64,000 nt of DNA from Mycobacterium sherrisii. GTDB lineage: Bacteria; Actinomycetota; Actinomycetes; Mycobacteriales; Mycobacteriaceae. Of the stretch, positions 1-8,789 are shown in pieces (the first letter of the stretch is position 1; each line of letters opens with the position of its first letter). The stretch is from NCBI RefSeq assembly GCF_002102355.1, contig NZ_LQPT01000069.1:39758-103757 (forward strand), given 5' to 3'. The position numbers were made by a program, and so were the translations under genes. A model generated the notes under the pieces. The model searched no databases. It saw only the letters and a program-made list of their open reading frames with translations, and was not told where the DNA came from.

Positions 1-2
1 GC

Positions 3-890
3 GCCCACCCGGCGCTGGACCGGCAATCGCAGCTGGCGTTGACGCTGCGGCTGGTGTCCGGTTTGACCGTCGCCGAGATCGCGCGCGCCCTGCTACAGAC
101 GGAATCCGCCATCGGTCAACGAATCACGCGGGCCAAGAACAAGATTCGGCACGCCAACATCCCGCTGCGGGTGCCGCCGGCGGAGCTGTTGGCGGGGCGG
201 ACACCGCACGTATTGGGTTGCATCTACTCGGTTTTCACCGAGGGATATTGGTCGACCGGGGGCCCGTCGGCGATACGGGACGAACTGTGCGACGAAGGAG
301 TCCGGCTGGCCGGTGAGCTGTGCGCGCTGATGCCGGACGAGCGGGAAGCGCACGCGCTGGCCGCGTTGACGTTGCTGCACGACTCGAGGCGGGTAACGCG
401 TCTGGACGACGACGGCATGCTGGTACCGCTGGAAGAACAAGACAGGCGCCGTTGGGACCGCGGCCGCATCGCGCGCGGACTGGATCGGTTGCGGCGGGCC
501 GAGGGTTCCACCGGCCCGTATCTGCCCCAGGCGGTGATCGCCGCGCTGCATGCGACGGCCCCGTCGTGGGAGCAAACCGACTGGACCACCATCTGCCTGG
601 CCTACGACCGGCTCGTGGCGATGACGGGCTCGCCGGTGGCGGGGGCCAACCGCGCGTTGGCGATAGGCTTCCGCGACGGAGCACAGGCCGGACTCGTCGC
701 ACTGGACGACCTTGCGCGCGATCCCCGGCTGGCCCGTTCGAATCTCGTCGCGACGTTGCGGGCCGACCTGCTGCGGCGCGCGGGCCGACGCGACGAGGCG
801 CTCACCTGGTATCGAAACGCATTGCAGTCCAACGGTTCCAAACCGGGACGTGACTTCTTGCGGCGCCGGATCGCCGAGTGCGGCGGCTAG
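3..890 (+). CDS. ECF RNA polymerase sigma factor with long C-terminal extension (5' partial)
   Basis: The reading frame is open from the first full codon, so the N-terminus (sigma region 2) lies outside the window. The visible part begins in region 4: a helix-turn-helix (GLTVAEIARALL, then AIGQRITRAKNKI) that would bind the -35 element. A C-terminal domain of about 230 residues follows, with the motif VFTEGYWS. This resembles the DUF6596/TPR-like extension of ECF42-type sigma factors, which are known to have the extension instead of a classical anti-sigma partner. Such genes often sit next to a YCII/DGPF protein gene; that neighbour would be upstream and unseen. The gene converges on rplA across three 58-bp repeats. 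Family assignment is firm; regulon and signal are unknown. Confidence 0.85.
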   Translation, partial: AHPALDRQSQLALTLRLVSGLTVAEIARALLQTESAIGQRITRAKNKIRHANIPLRVPPAELLAGRTPHVLGCIYSVFTEGYWSTGGPSAIRDELCDEGVRLAGELCALMPDEREAHALAALTLLHDSRRVTRLDDDGMLVPLEEQDRRRWDRGRIARGLDRLRRAEGSTGPYLPQAVIAALHATAPSWEQTDWTTICLAYDRLVAMTGSPVAGANRALAIGFRDGAQAGLVALDDLARDPRLARSNLVATLRADLLRRAGRRDEALTWYRNALQSNGSKPGRDFLRRRIAECGG

Positions 891-1064
891 CTACTCCACG
901 CAACCCGAAGGGTCGGATCCGCTCACCGGCGCCCACAGCGCCGGCTAGCTACTCCACGCAACCCGAAGGGTCGGATCCGCTCACCGGCGCCCACAGCGCC
1001 GGCTCGCTACTCCACACAACCCGAAGGGTCGGATCCGCTCACCGGCGCCCACAGCGCCGGCTCG
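891..1064. repeat. Three tandem 58-bp repeats, each with a perfect hairpin
   Basis: Copies start at 891, 949 and 1007; a fourth start at 1065 runs only about 7 bases into the rplA stop region. Each unit carries the stem CCGGCGC, loop CCACA, stem GCGCCGG (926-944, 984-1002, 1042-1060) and an internal CGGATCCG palindrome. Copies differ at one or two bases. The array fills the whole gap between the stop codons of the convergent sigma gene and rplA, so the hairpins may act as a bidirectional terminator. Its size and position resemble MIRU/VNTR loci of mycobacteria. Confidence 0.9.
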
Positions 1065-1772
1065 CTACTCCTCCGTGAAGTTGCGGGTGACCGAGGGGTC
1101 GACCGGAATTCCCGGGCCCGTCGTCGTCGACACGGTGACCTTCTTCAGGTAACGGCCCTTGGACGACGACGGCTTGAGCCGCAGTACCTCGTCGATCGCG
1201 GCCCCGTAGTTCTCCGCGAGGTTCTTCTCGTCGAACGACGCCTTGCCGATCACGAAGTGCAGGTTGGCCTGCTTGTCGACGCGGAAGTTAATCTTGCCGC
1301 CCTTGATGTCGGCGACGGCCTTGGCGACGTCGGCGGTCACGGTGCCCGTCTTGGGGTTGGGCATCAGGCCGCGGGGACCGAGCACACGCGCGATGCGCCC
1401 AACCTTGGCCATCTGGTCCGGCGTCGCGATCGCGGCATCGAATTCCAGCCAGCCGCCTTGGATCTTCTCGATCAGGTCGTCGCTGCCGACGATGTCGGCT
1501 CCGGCGGCCTGCGCCTGCTCGGCCTTGTCACCCACGGCGAACACCGCGACGCGGGCCGTCTTGCCGGTGCCGTGCGGCAAGTTCACCGTGCCGCGGACCA
1601 TCTGGTCGGCCTTGCGCGGGTCGACGCCCAGCCGGATCGCCACCTCGACGGTCGCGTCCTGCTTGGCCGACGCGGTCTGCTTGGCGAGCCTGGCGGCCTC
1701 GAGCGGACTGTACAGGTTGTTGCGGTCCACCTTTTCGGCGGCGGCGCGGTATACCTTGCTGTTCTTGCTCAC
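1065..1772 (-). CDS. rplA: 50S ribosomal protein L1
   Basis: A 235-residue protein of normal L1 length, carrying the L1 signature [20 protein letters not shown] and the C-terminal [15 protein letters not shown]1 forms the mobile stalk at the ribosomal E site. In E. coli it also represses its own operon by binding the mRNA leader; whether that holds here is not visible. The start is GTG, read as VSKNSKVYR. It is the last gene of the secE-nusG-rplK-rplA series on the minus strand, and the 58-bp hairpin repeats directly after its stop are the best terminator candidate. Confidence 0.97.
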   Translation of the reverse strand: MSKNSKVYRAAAEKVDRNNLYSPLEAARLAKQTASAKQDATVEVAIRLGVDPRKADQMVRGTVNLPHGTGKTARVAVFAVGDKAEQAQAAGADIVGSDDLIEKIQGGWLEFDAAIATPDQMAKVGRIARVLGPRGLMPNPKTGTVTADVAKAVADIKGGKINFRVDKQANLHFVIGKASFDEKNLAENYGAAIDEVLRLKPSSSKGRYLKKVTVSTTTGPGIPVDPSVTRNFTEE

Positions 1773-1908
1773 TTACTCATCCAATCTGGTGTTGGGTCGT
1801 GGTTGGAAAACGGGCCGAAGCTGGCCCTCCCACGCTTGTTGAATTGTCGCACTTCTCCTCGCGCCCAAGCGGCGCGCATCGTCGTCCGACGGTGGGCGTT
1901 ATGCAGTC

Positions 1909-2337
1909 CTATTCGACGGTGATGCCCATCGACCGCGCGGTGCCGGCGATGATCTTGGCGGCGGCGTCGATGTCGTTGGCGTTGAGGTCGGTCTTCTTCG
2001 TCTCGGCGATCTCGCGCACCTGGTCCCAGGTCACCTTGGCGACCTTGTTCTTGTGCGGCTCCGCCGACCCCTTGCCCACCCCGGCGGCCTTGAGCAGCAG
2101 CTTGGCGGCGGGCGGCGTCTTGAGCGCGAACGTGAAGCTGCGGTCCTCGTAGACCGTGATCTCCACCGGGATCACGTTGCCGCGCTGGTTTTCCGTCGCG
2201 GCGTTGTACGCCTTGCAGAACTCCATGATGTTGACGCCGTGCTGGCCGAGCGCGGGCCCCACCGGCGGCGCAGGGTTGGCCTGTCCCGCCACGATTTGGA
2301 GCTTGATCAGCCCGACGACCTTCTTCTTCGGGGCCAT
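1909..2337 (-). CDS. rplK: 50S ribosomal protein L11
   Basis: A 142-residue L11. The N-terminal domain has the proline-rich linker region ([19 protein letters not shown]) and the C-terminal domain binds the GTPase-centre rRNA, in the usual two-domain arrangement. L11 is needed for factor-dependent GTP hydrolysis and RelA activation and is part of the thiostrepton site. It starts with ATG, lies 136 bases upstream of rplA and 60 bases downstream of nusG, and is probably co-transcribed with both. Confidence 0.97.
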   Translation of the reverse strand: MAPKKKVVGLIKLQIVAGQANPAPPVGPALGQHGVNIMEFCKAYNAATENQRGNVIPVEITVYEDRSFTFALKTPPAAKLLLKAAGVGKGSAEPHKNKVAKVTWDQVREIAETKKTDLNANDIDAAAKIIAGTARSMGITVE

Positions 2338-2397
2338 GAGATTCCTACGTTCCTTCCTGGTTATACGCCCAGCCGTTCCCGCGAACGGATCGGCCGG

Positions 2398-3255
<858 letters not shown>

Positions 3256-3271
3256 CTATCGCTTACGAAGC

Positions 3272-3742
3272 TCAGCCGAACACCAGCAGGGCCAGCTTGG
3301 TCAGGCCGAAATCAGACAGGCCGACCAGCGCCACCATGAACGCGAGGAATACCAGCACCACCGAGGTGTAGGTGAGCATCTGCTTGCGGTTCGGCCAGAT
3401 CACCTTCCGCATTTCCGCAACGACCTGCTTGAGGTAGTTGAAGACGAAAACGAAGGGATTGGCCGTCCGGTCCCCGGGCTTCTTCGGCTTTTTGGTCTTT
3501 TGGTCGGCCTTCTTGGCCGACGACGTCTTGGCGGTTTCCTTGGTGGCTTCCTTGGTGGCCTCGACGTCGCCCGCGGACTCGGCGTCGTCGGTTTCGACGA
3601 CGCGCTGCCGGGATCGCTTGCCTGTCGGGCGCTGCGGTTTGGTCACCACGGCCGTCCGACCGCCGCTCGCACGGCCTTCGGTCTCGCCGTCGTCGCGTGC
3701 AGCGTCGTTGGCGGCACCGATACCGGGGCCTTCGTCGCTCAC
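3272..3742 (-). CDS. secE: Preprotein translocase subunit SecE
   Basis: A 156-residue protein with a long charged N-terminal region of about 95 residues, then the SecE signature ([20 protein letters not shown]) and one C-terminal membrane helix ([18 protein letters not shown]). SecE stabilises SecY in the SecYEG export channel. The single-helix form plus extended cytoplasmic tail is typical of actinobacteria. It starts at GTG (VSDEGPG). It is the first protein gene of the secE-nusG-rplK-rplA group and follows tRNA-Trp. Confidence 0.95.
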   Translation of the reverse strand: MSDEGPGIGAANDAARDDGETEGRASGGRTAVVTKPQRPTGKRSRQRVVETDDAESAGDVEATKEATKETAKTSSAKKADQKTKKPKKPGDRTANPFVFVFNYLKQVVAEMRKVIWPNRKQMLTYTSVVLVFLAFMVALVGLSDFGLTKLALLVFG

Positions 3743-3817
3743 CGCATGCTCCTTTGTTCGCTAGCTACCGGACATTCCGTTCAGTGTCCAGCATGGCACG
3801 ATCTTCGTTGCCTTCTG

Positions 3818-3890
<73 letters not shown>

Positions 3891-4038
3891 TCGCGGTTGG
3901 CAGGCCAACCTGCGCTTACCTACCGGGGCCCACATGACACGCGCGCTCCCCGTTCGGTGATCCGAACCTACGGACAGCGCGCTGTAATGGGAAAACCCCG
4001 AGGTCCGAGTGTACATCGGCACGGGAGTCAGATACTAA

Positions 4039-4551
4039 TTACGCGGTTCTGACGACCTGCCCGGACTCGTGGTCCCATCTGAGCTTGATGGTTTCGTCGT
4101 CCGTCTCTTCCCGGTATTGCCCCACCAACGTGGTGTAGGCCTCCATCACAACCTCACCGTCGTCGTTGGTGCAGATGTTCTTGGTGACCACGATGTCCGC
4201 GCCAAAACGCTCGACGACGGACTCGATGTCCATCCGCCCCCACAACTTGTCGCCGGCCTTGATCGGCTTGAAAAAGACGAAACGCTGCTCGACCTGGACG
4301 ATTACCAGGCTTTCCATGCCCAGGTCGACGTGGCGGAAGAAGTCCAGCTGCACATATTTGGCGAAGATCGTGACAAGGGTGGGCGGCGCGATGATGGCGT
4401 CGTAACCCAGCTCGGCGGCGGCGGCCTCGTCGTAGTGGGCGGGGTGGTCGCATTTGATGGCCCGCGCGAATTCGCGCAGCTGTTCGCGCCCCACGACGAA
4501 GTAGTCCGGATACCGCCACACCATGCCGCGGATATCGGTTTTGAGGGCCAT
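4039..4551 (-). CDS. hadC: (3R)-hydroxyacyl-ACP dehydratase subunit HadC
   Basis: A 170-residue single-hotdog MaoC-like protein (DIRGMVWRYPDYFVVGREQL at the N-terminus, FKPIKAGDKLWGRMDIESV in the middle). HadC lacks its own catalytic dyad and pairs with HadB to dehydrate long 3-hydroxyacyl-AcpM intermediates in the FAS-II cycle that builds meromycolic chains. It is clearly paralogous to HadA (shared pattern WRYPDYF / HYRYPDYY). It starts at ATG three bases after the hadB stop, as in the hadABC operon of other mycobacteria. Confidence 0.95.
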   Translation of the reverse strand: MALKTDIRGMVWRYPDYFVVGREQLREFARAIKCDHPAHYDEAAAAELGYDAIIAPPTLVTIFAKYVQLDFFRHVDLGMESLVIVQVEQRFVFFKPIKAGDKLWGRMDIESVVERFGADIVVTKNICTNDDGEVVMEAYTTLVGQYREETDDETIKLRWDHESGQVVRTA

Positions 4552-4554
4552 GAT

Positions 4555-4983
4555 CTATGCCAATTTGGCCGAAGCGATGGCCCGCCCGAAAATTTTCTTG
4601 CCGCCGGTGGTGGCGGTGAGCGCAATGGTTACCGACTTGGTCTCGGGATCCACCGACTTCACCCGCCCGCTGAACACCAGCTCGGCGCCCTTGCCGTCGT
4701 TGGGCACCGGCACCACGGCGGTGAAGCGCACGTTGTACTCGGTGACCGCGCCCGGGTCGCCGACCCACGAGGTCACGTAGCCGCCGCCGATGCCCATCGT
4801 CAGCATGCCGTGGGCGATCGCGGTGTCCAACCCGACGACCTTGGCGATCTCGTCGTCCCAGTGAATGGGGTTGAGGTCCCCGGACACTCCCGCGTAGTTC
4901 ACCAGGTCTTGCCGCGTCAGCGGGTACGTCTTCTCCGGAAGCTGGTCACCCACCTTCACCGAGCTGAACTCACGCAGTGGCAT
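4555..4983 (-). CDS. hadB: (3R)-hydroxyacyl-ACP dehydratase catalytic subunit HadB
   Basis: A 142-residue MaoC-type hotdog protein with the hydratase-2 motif SGDLNPIHWDDEIAK. Asp36 and His41 are at the positions of the known catalytic dyad of mycobacterial HadB. It forms HadAB (early chains) and HadBC (late chains) dehydratases in mycolic acid synthesis. I place the start at the ATG reading MPLREFSSVK because it gives the usual length and overlaps the hadA end by 14 bases. The frame is open further upstream, but only over hadA. Confidence 0.96.
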   Translation of the reverse strand: MPLREFSSVKVGDQLPEKTYPLTRQDLVNYAGVSGDLNPIHWDDEIAKVVGLDTAIAHGMLTMGIGGGYVTSWVGDPGAVTEYNVRFTAVVPVPNDGKGAELVFSGRVKSVDPETKSVTIALTATTGGKKIFGRAIASAKLA

Positions 4984-5449
4984 CAGAAAATCCCTCTTCT
5001 CCATCCTCGCCGGCACGGCCCGCCAGGGTCGTGTAGGTCTCCTGCACGATGTCACCTGCTTCGTCGGTGAGCACATTCTTGGTCACGATGATCTGGGTCC
5101 CGTGCGAAACGCGCATGGAGTCGACGTACACGTCGCAGTACAGACGGTCGCCTGCCTTCATGGGTTTGAAGTACTTCAACACCTGGTCGATCTGGACGAT
5201 CTGCGCGTCCTGGACCGCGATATTGGCGCTTTTGAAGAACGCCGACTGCGCCTTGTAGCCGAACACGGAGCAAAACGTCAGCGGGGCCAGCAGCCCCTTG
5301 TGCCCGAGCTCGGCGGCCGCATCTTCGTCGTAAAACGCGGGATCGTCGTTCTGTACGGCCGTCGCGTACTCGCGGATCTTTTCCCGGTCCACCTCGTAGT
5401 AGTCGGGATAGCGGTAATGCATCCCGACGATGTCCTTGGTCAACGGCAC
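4970..5449 (-). CDS. hadA: (3R)-hydroxyacyl-ACP dehydratase subunit HadA
   Basis: A 159-residue MaoC-like subunit that partners HadB. I start it at the GTG reading VPLTKDIVGMHYRYPD, which fits the family N-terminus; the frame is open upstream but runs over rpmG. The substrate-channel segment reads LLAPLTFCSVFGYKAQ. Residue 60 is Cys (codon 5270-5272) and residue 61 is Ser (codon 5267-5269). Established work places the cysteine modified by thiacetazone and isoxyl at residue 61 of M. tuberculosis HadA, so the thiol appears shifted by one position here. First gene of the hadABC operon, downstream of rpmG. Confidence 0.94.
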   Translation of the reverse strand: MPLTKDIVGMHYRYPDYYEVDREKIREYATAVQNDDPAFYDEDAAAELGHKGLLAPLTFCSVFGYKAQSAFFKSANIAVQDAQIVQIDQVLKYFKPMKAGDRLYCDVYVDSMRVSHGTQIIVTKNVLTDEAGDIVQETYTTLAGRAGEDGEEGFSDATA

Positions 5450-5496
5450 GGCTTCAAAACCTACCTGGTCAATATGGTCGTATCTGGTGGAGCTAA

Positions 5497-5664
5497 TTAG
5501 CGCGTCTCGCGATGCGCCTGGTGTTGGCCGCAGTTCGCGCAGAACTTCTTCAGCTCGAGCCGGTCCGGATCGTTGCGACGGTTCTTCTTGGTGATGTAGT
5601 TGCGGCGCTTGCACACCTCACAGGCCAAAGTGATCTTTGGCCGCACATCCGTACTGGAAGCCAT
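5497..5664 (-). CDS. rpmG: 50S ribosomal protein L33
   Basis: A 55-residue protein beginning [18 protein letters not shown] and ending [14 protein letters not shown]. The two CxxC pairs (CEVC, CANC) make it the zinc-binding C+ form of L33. Mycobacteria usually carry a second, cysteine-free L33 that replaces it under zinc starvation; that paralogue is not in this window. The gene lies between tRNA-Met and hadA, matching rpmG2 in M. tuberculosis. ATG start. Confidence 0.95.
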   Translation of the reverse strand: MASSTDVRPKITLACEVCKRRNYITKKNRRNDPDRLELKKFCANCGQHQAHRETR

Positions 5665-5700
5665 GTCTGTTCTCTCTCACAAATGCACATTGTTGTGTTG

Positions 5701-5774
<74 letters not shown>

Positions 5775-5810
5775 TCTGGTACGCGCCGTCCGCCTGCTCG
5801 GCGTCCGCCG

Positions 5811-5883
5811 AGCCCCCTAACGGAATCGAACCGTTGACCTTTTCCTTACCATGGAAACGCTCTACCGACTGAGCTAAGGGGGC
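5811..5883 (-). tRNA. tRNA-Thr (anticodon GGT)
   Basis: A 73-nt cloverleaf on the minus strand: acceptor GCCCCCT pairs with AGGGGGC, discriminator T. The anticodon stem TTTCC/GGAAA encloses loop ATGGTAA, giving GGT. It is first in the minus-strand series tRNA-Thr, tRNA-Met, rpmG, hadABC, tRNA-Trp. Confidence 0.96.
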
Positions 5884-5957
5884 CTGGAACCCGTAGCAAT
5901 CAGTCGTGCCTCGGGCCTAAAAGAGGGTACAGCGCCACGCGCGACGGCACCAAACCG

Positions 5958-6170
5958 TCACCCCGGGTCGCCGTTGCGCCGCCGCTGCCAGGCGCTGAGG
6001 TCGCTGAACTCGTCGTAGATGTCCGCCTGGTCGCCTTCCGCGTCCGCGTTGCCGTCGAGCAGCATGCGCAGCGCCAGATGGACAGCCTCCCGCGCGTCCG
6101 CCACGTGATAGCGGCGGATTGCCTCCTGGACCAGATCGTCGTCGATCTCGATCTCGACCTTTTTCAGCAT
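5958..6170 (-). CDS. VapB-family antitoxin-like ribbon-helix-helix protein
   Basis: A 70-residue protein starting MLKKVEIEIDDDLVQEAIRR, then ADAREAVHLALRMLL. This is the N-terminal ribbon-helix-helix layout of type II VapB (DUF2191-like) antitoxins, followed by an acidic tail that in VapB proteins contacts the toxin. No PIN-domain toxin gene flanks it: one side is tRNA-Thr, the other the divergent hydrolase gene. M. tuberculosis has a similar small unassigned gene (Rv0634A) here. It may be a solitary DNA-binding regulator or the remnant of a toxin-antitoxin pair. Confidence 0.75.
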   Translation of the reverse strand: MLKKVEIEIDDDLVQEAIRRYHVADAREAVHLALRMLLDGNADAEGDQADIYDEFSDLSAWQRRRNGDPG

Positions 6171-6268
6171 GGACAAACCATACCCACCGCAAACTCGCTC
6201 AACCGTCCCGAAAACGCGATTGACAGGCCGAGATACGCCCACGAATGTGGGCCACGCCACCCGGGTCA

Positions 6269-6274
6269 TAGTCT
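6269..6274 (+). promoter_or_regulatory. -10 element (TAGTCT) for a leaderless start of the MBL hydrolase gene
   Basis: TAGTCT fits the mycobacterial -10 pattern TANNNT and ends six bases before the GTG start at 6281, the spacing seen for leaderless transcripts. No clear Shine-Dalgarno sequence precedes the GTG. A TTGACA at 6220-6225 is too far upstream to be its -35. Confidence 0.45.
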
Positions 6275-6280
6275 GATCCG

Positions 6281-7003
6281 GTGCCAGACAAGTCAGCCGA
6301 CCGCCTGTATTTCCGCCAGCTGCTCGCCGGACGCGATTTCGCCGCCGGCGACGCGTTCGCGACCCAGATGCGCAACTTCGCCTACCTGATCGGCGACCGC
6401 CAGACCGGAGACTGCGTCGTCGTCGACCCGGCGTATGCCGCCGGCGAGCTCGTCGACCTGCTCGAGGCCGACGGCATGCACCTGTCCGGGGTCCTGGTCA
6501 CCCACCATCACCCCGACCATGTGGGCGGAACGATGATGGGTTTCCAACTCAACGGCCTGGCCGAGCTGCTGGACCGGGTCAGTGTGCCGGTGCATGTGAA
6601 TACCCATGAGGCGCTTTGGGTTTCGCGAGTTACCGGGATCGCTATCGGTGACCTGACCACCCACGAGCACGGCGACAAACTCAGCATCGGCGACATCGAG
6701 ATCGAGCTGCTGCACACGCCCGGACACACGCCGGGCAGCCAGTGCTTTCTGCTCGACGGGCGCCTGGTGGCCGGTGACACCCTGTTTTTGGAGGGCTGCG
6801 GGCGCACCGACTTTCCGGGCGGCGACTCCGACGAGATGTACCGCAGCCTGCAGCAGCTGGCGGCGCTTCCCGGCGATCCGACGGTGTTCCCCGGGCACTG
6901 GTATTCCGTCGAACCGAGCGCACCGCTGACCGAGGTCAAGCGCTCCAACTACGTGTACCGGGCCACCAACCTCGACCAGTGGCGAATGTTGATGGGCGGC
7001 TGA
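6281..7003 (+). CDS. Metallo-beta-lactamase-fold hydrolase (glyoxalase II-like)
   Basis: A 240-residue protein with the full MBL metal-binding series: THHHPDH, a downstream His in LLHTPGHTPGSQ, the metal-bridging Asp in VAGDTLF, and PGHWY near the C-terminus. Such enzymes hydrolyse thioesters such as S-lactoylglutathione or carry out related hydrolyses; mycobacteria use mycothiol, so a mycothiol thioester is a plausible substrate (inference). GTG start. Position and strand match Rv0634c. The gene diverges from the VapB-like gene. Confidence 0.88.
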   Translation: MPDKSADRLYFRQLLAGRDFAAGDAFATQMRNFAYLIGDRQTGDCVVVDPAYAAGELVDLLEADGMHLSGVLVTHHHPDHVGGTMMGFQLNGLAELLDRVSVPVHVNTHEALWVSRVTGIAIGDLTTHEHGDKLSIGDIEIELLHTPGHTPGSQCFLLDGRLVAGDTLFLEGCGRTDFPGGDSDEMYRSLQQLAALPGDPTVFPGHWYSVEPSAPLTEVKRSNYVYRATNLDQWRMLMGG

Positions 7004-7109
7004 CGGAGTACTTGACCGCCCTGATTGCCAGAGTCATTGCGCTTCGACACCCGTGCCAGCAGAATTTCGGGTGCACATCGCTGCCATATGAGCGGAGGGA
7101 TGGAGTCAC

Positions 7110-7964
7110 ATGGGTTCAACGGGGTGGATCCAGGGCACTTGGCACGGGGTCACCAACGTTGAGTCCAGCACCTGGTTGGCCTGGGCCGCTTGGGCGGCAA
7201 TCGCGCTCGGCATCATCGCTCTGATCGTCATCAACCACCAGCTCGGCCGCAGCCGGCGGCTGGCGGCCGAGCAGACGCGTCCGCACGTCGGCGTGCTGAT
7301 GGAACCGCATGCCGCCGATTGGCACGTGATCGAGCTGGTGGTCCGCAATTTCGGTAAGACCGCGGCCTACCACATCCGTTTTGCCTTCACGAATCCGCCG
7401 ACGGTCGCCGAGTACGAGAATTCCAGCGACGGCTACGCCGATGTCGTCGAATTGCAGCTGCCCAGCGAAATCCCGGTACTCGCGCCCGGCCAGGAATGGC
7501 GTCTGGTATGGGATTCGGCGCTTGACCGTGCCGAAATCGGCGGCGGCATCGAATCACGCTTCACCGGGACGGTGACGTACTTCGACCGTCCCGACACGCC
7601 GCGACGCTGGCGGTTCTGGCAGCGCGAACGCCCGCAGTTGCAGACCGATGTCGTCCTGGACTGGGACGCCCTGCCGCCCGTTCAGCGGATCGAGCTGATG
7701 ACCACGCACGACCTGGCCAAGCGGGAGAAACAGAAGCTGGAGCTGCTCCGCAGCCTGCTGACGTACTTCCACTACGCCAGCAAGGAAACGCGCGCGGACG
7801 TGTTCCGCAGCGAGATCGAGCGAATCAACAACGCGGTGCGGGAAACTCAGGATCGTTGGCGCGTCCGGCAGCAAGATGCGCCGACCGATGTCGGTCTGCG
7901 CTGGGGCGGCACCGGTCGGCCCGACCAGAAGGATCCCGCCAATCACCGCGCCCAGCAGGCCTGA
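7110..7964 (+). CDS. Membrane-anchored conserved mycobacterial protein
   Basis: A 284-residue protein with one N-terminal membrane helix (about residues 20-42, WLAWAAWAAIALGIIALIVI). A long soluble part follows, with a beta-rich region (about 55-165) and a helical, charged C-terminal half (KREKQKLELLRSLLTYFHYA). I recognise no enzyme motif. It fits the position of Rv0633c between the MBL hydrolase and echA3. Orientation (soluble part inside or outside) is not certain; the basic residues after the helix (GRSRRLAAEQTR) favour a cytoplasmic C-terminus. Confidence 0.75.
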   Translation: MGSTGWIQGTWHGVTNVESSTWLAWAAWAAIALGIIALIVINHQLGRSRRLAAEQTRPHVGVLMEPHAADWHVIELVVRNFGKTAAYHIRFAFTNPPTVAEYENSSDGYADVVELQLPSEIPVLAPGQEWRLVWDSALDRAEIGGGIESRFTGTVTYFDRPDTPRRWRFWQRERPQLQTDVVLDWDALPPVQRIELMTTHDLAKREKQKLELLRSLLTYFHYASKETRADVFRSEIERINNAVRETQDRWRVRQQDAPTDVGLRWGGTGRPDQKDPANHRAQQA

Positions 7965-8048
7965 CGCCGCGGTACGTCCGGCCGCACGGGGTCAGTGTTT
8001 GCCGATCTGATTCAATCGACTTCGCTGCCCGTCGCGAAGGAGTAACGC

Positions 8049-8744
8049 ATGAGCGGTCCGGTCACCTACAGCCGCAAGGATGCCATCGCGGTCATCCGGA
8101 TGGACGACGGCAAAGTCAACGCGCTGGGTCCGACCATGCAGGCAGCCATCAACGAGGCGATCGACCAGGCCGACAGCGACAACGTCGGCGCGCTGGTGCT
8201 GACCGGCAACGACCGCGTGTTCAGCGGCGGATTCGACCTGAAGATCCTGACCTCCGGCGAGGCGAAACCCGCGATCGACATGCTGCGGGGCGGCTTCGAA
8301 TTGTCCTATCGGTTGTTGTCCCACCCGAAGCCGGTGGTGATCGCCTGCACCGGACATGCCATCGCGATGGGGTCGTTCCTGCTGTCCTCCGGCGATCACC
8401 GCGTCGCCGCCCACGCCTACAACATCCAGGCCAACGAGGTTGCGATCGGCATGACCATCCCCTACGCGGCTTTGGAGATCATGAAGCTGCGGCTGACGCC
8501 GTCGGCGTATCAGCAGGCCACCGGGCTGGCCAAGACCTTCTTCGGCGAAACCGCCCTTGCCGCAGGGTTTGTCGACGAGATTGTGCTGCCGGAGATGGTG
8601 GTCGACCGCGCCGAGGAGGCCGCGCAGGAATTCGCCGGCCTGCACCAGCACGCGCACGCCGCGACCAAACTGCGCGCCCGCGCCGACACCCTCAAGGCGC
8701 TGCGCGCCGGAATTGACGGCATCGAAGCCGAGTTCGGCCTGTAA
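8049..8744 (+). CDS. echA3: Enoyl-CoA hydratase/isomerase family protein
   Basis: A 231-residue crotonase-fold protein. The oxyanion-hole segments are visible (NDRVFSGGFDLKIL and CTGHAIAMGSFLLSS). In classical enoyl-CoA hydratases the second segment reads GGGCEL and supplies a catalytic Glu; here that position is hydrophobic (SFLL). The second Glu is kept (QANEVAIG). It is therefore probably not a standard hydratase and could be an isomerase, hydrolase or an enzyme with altered chemistry. RBS GAAGGAG precedes the ATG. The symbol follows synteny with Rv0632c. Confidence 0.85.
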   Translation: MSGPVTYSRKDAIAVIRMDDGKVNALGPTMQAAINEAIDQADSDNVGALVLTGNDRVFSGGFDLKILTSGEAKPAIDMLRGGFELSYRLLSHPKPVVIACTGHAIAMGSFLLSSGDHRVAAHAYNIQANEVAIGMTIPYAALEIMKLRLTPSAYQQATGLAKTFFGETALAAGFVDEIVLPEMVVDRAEEAAQEFAGLHQHAHAATKLRARADTLKALRAGIDGIEAEFGL

Positions 8745-8789
8745 GCAGTCCTCGGGTTTTGCGAGGCAGACCCCGGGTACGCCTCGCCC

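Noticed and set aside
891-1064. CRISPR array
   Set aside because: Units are directly adjacent identical 58-mers with no variable spacers.
878-1078. Short repetitive peptide frame across the 58-bp repeats
   Set aside because: It arises because the repeat has no stop in that frame; there is no RBS and it overlaps the sigma gene end.
6220-6248. TTGACA-based promoter for the MBL hydrolase
   Set aside because: At a 17-base spacing the -10 would be GAATGT, a poor match; TAGTCT at 6269 fits better.
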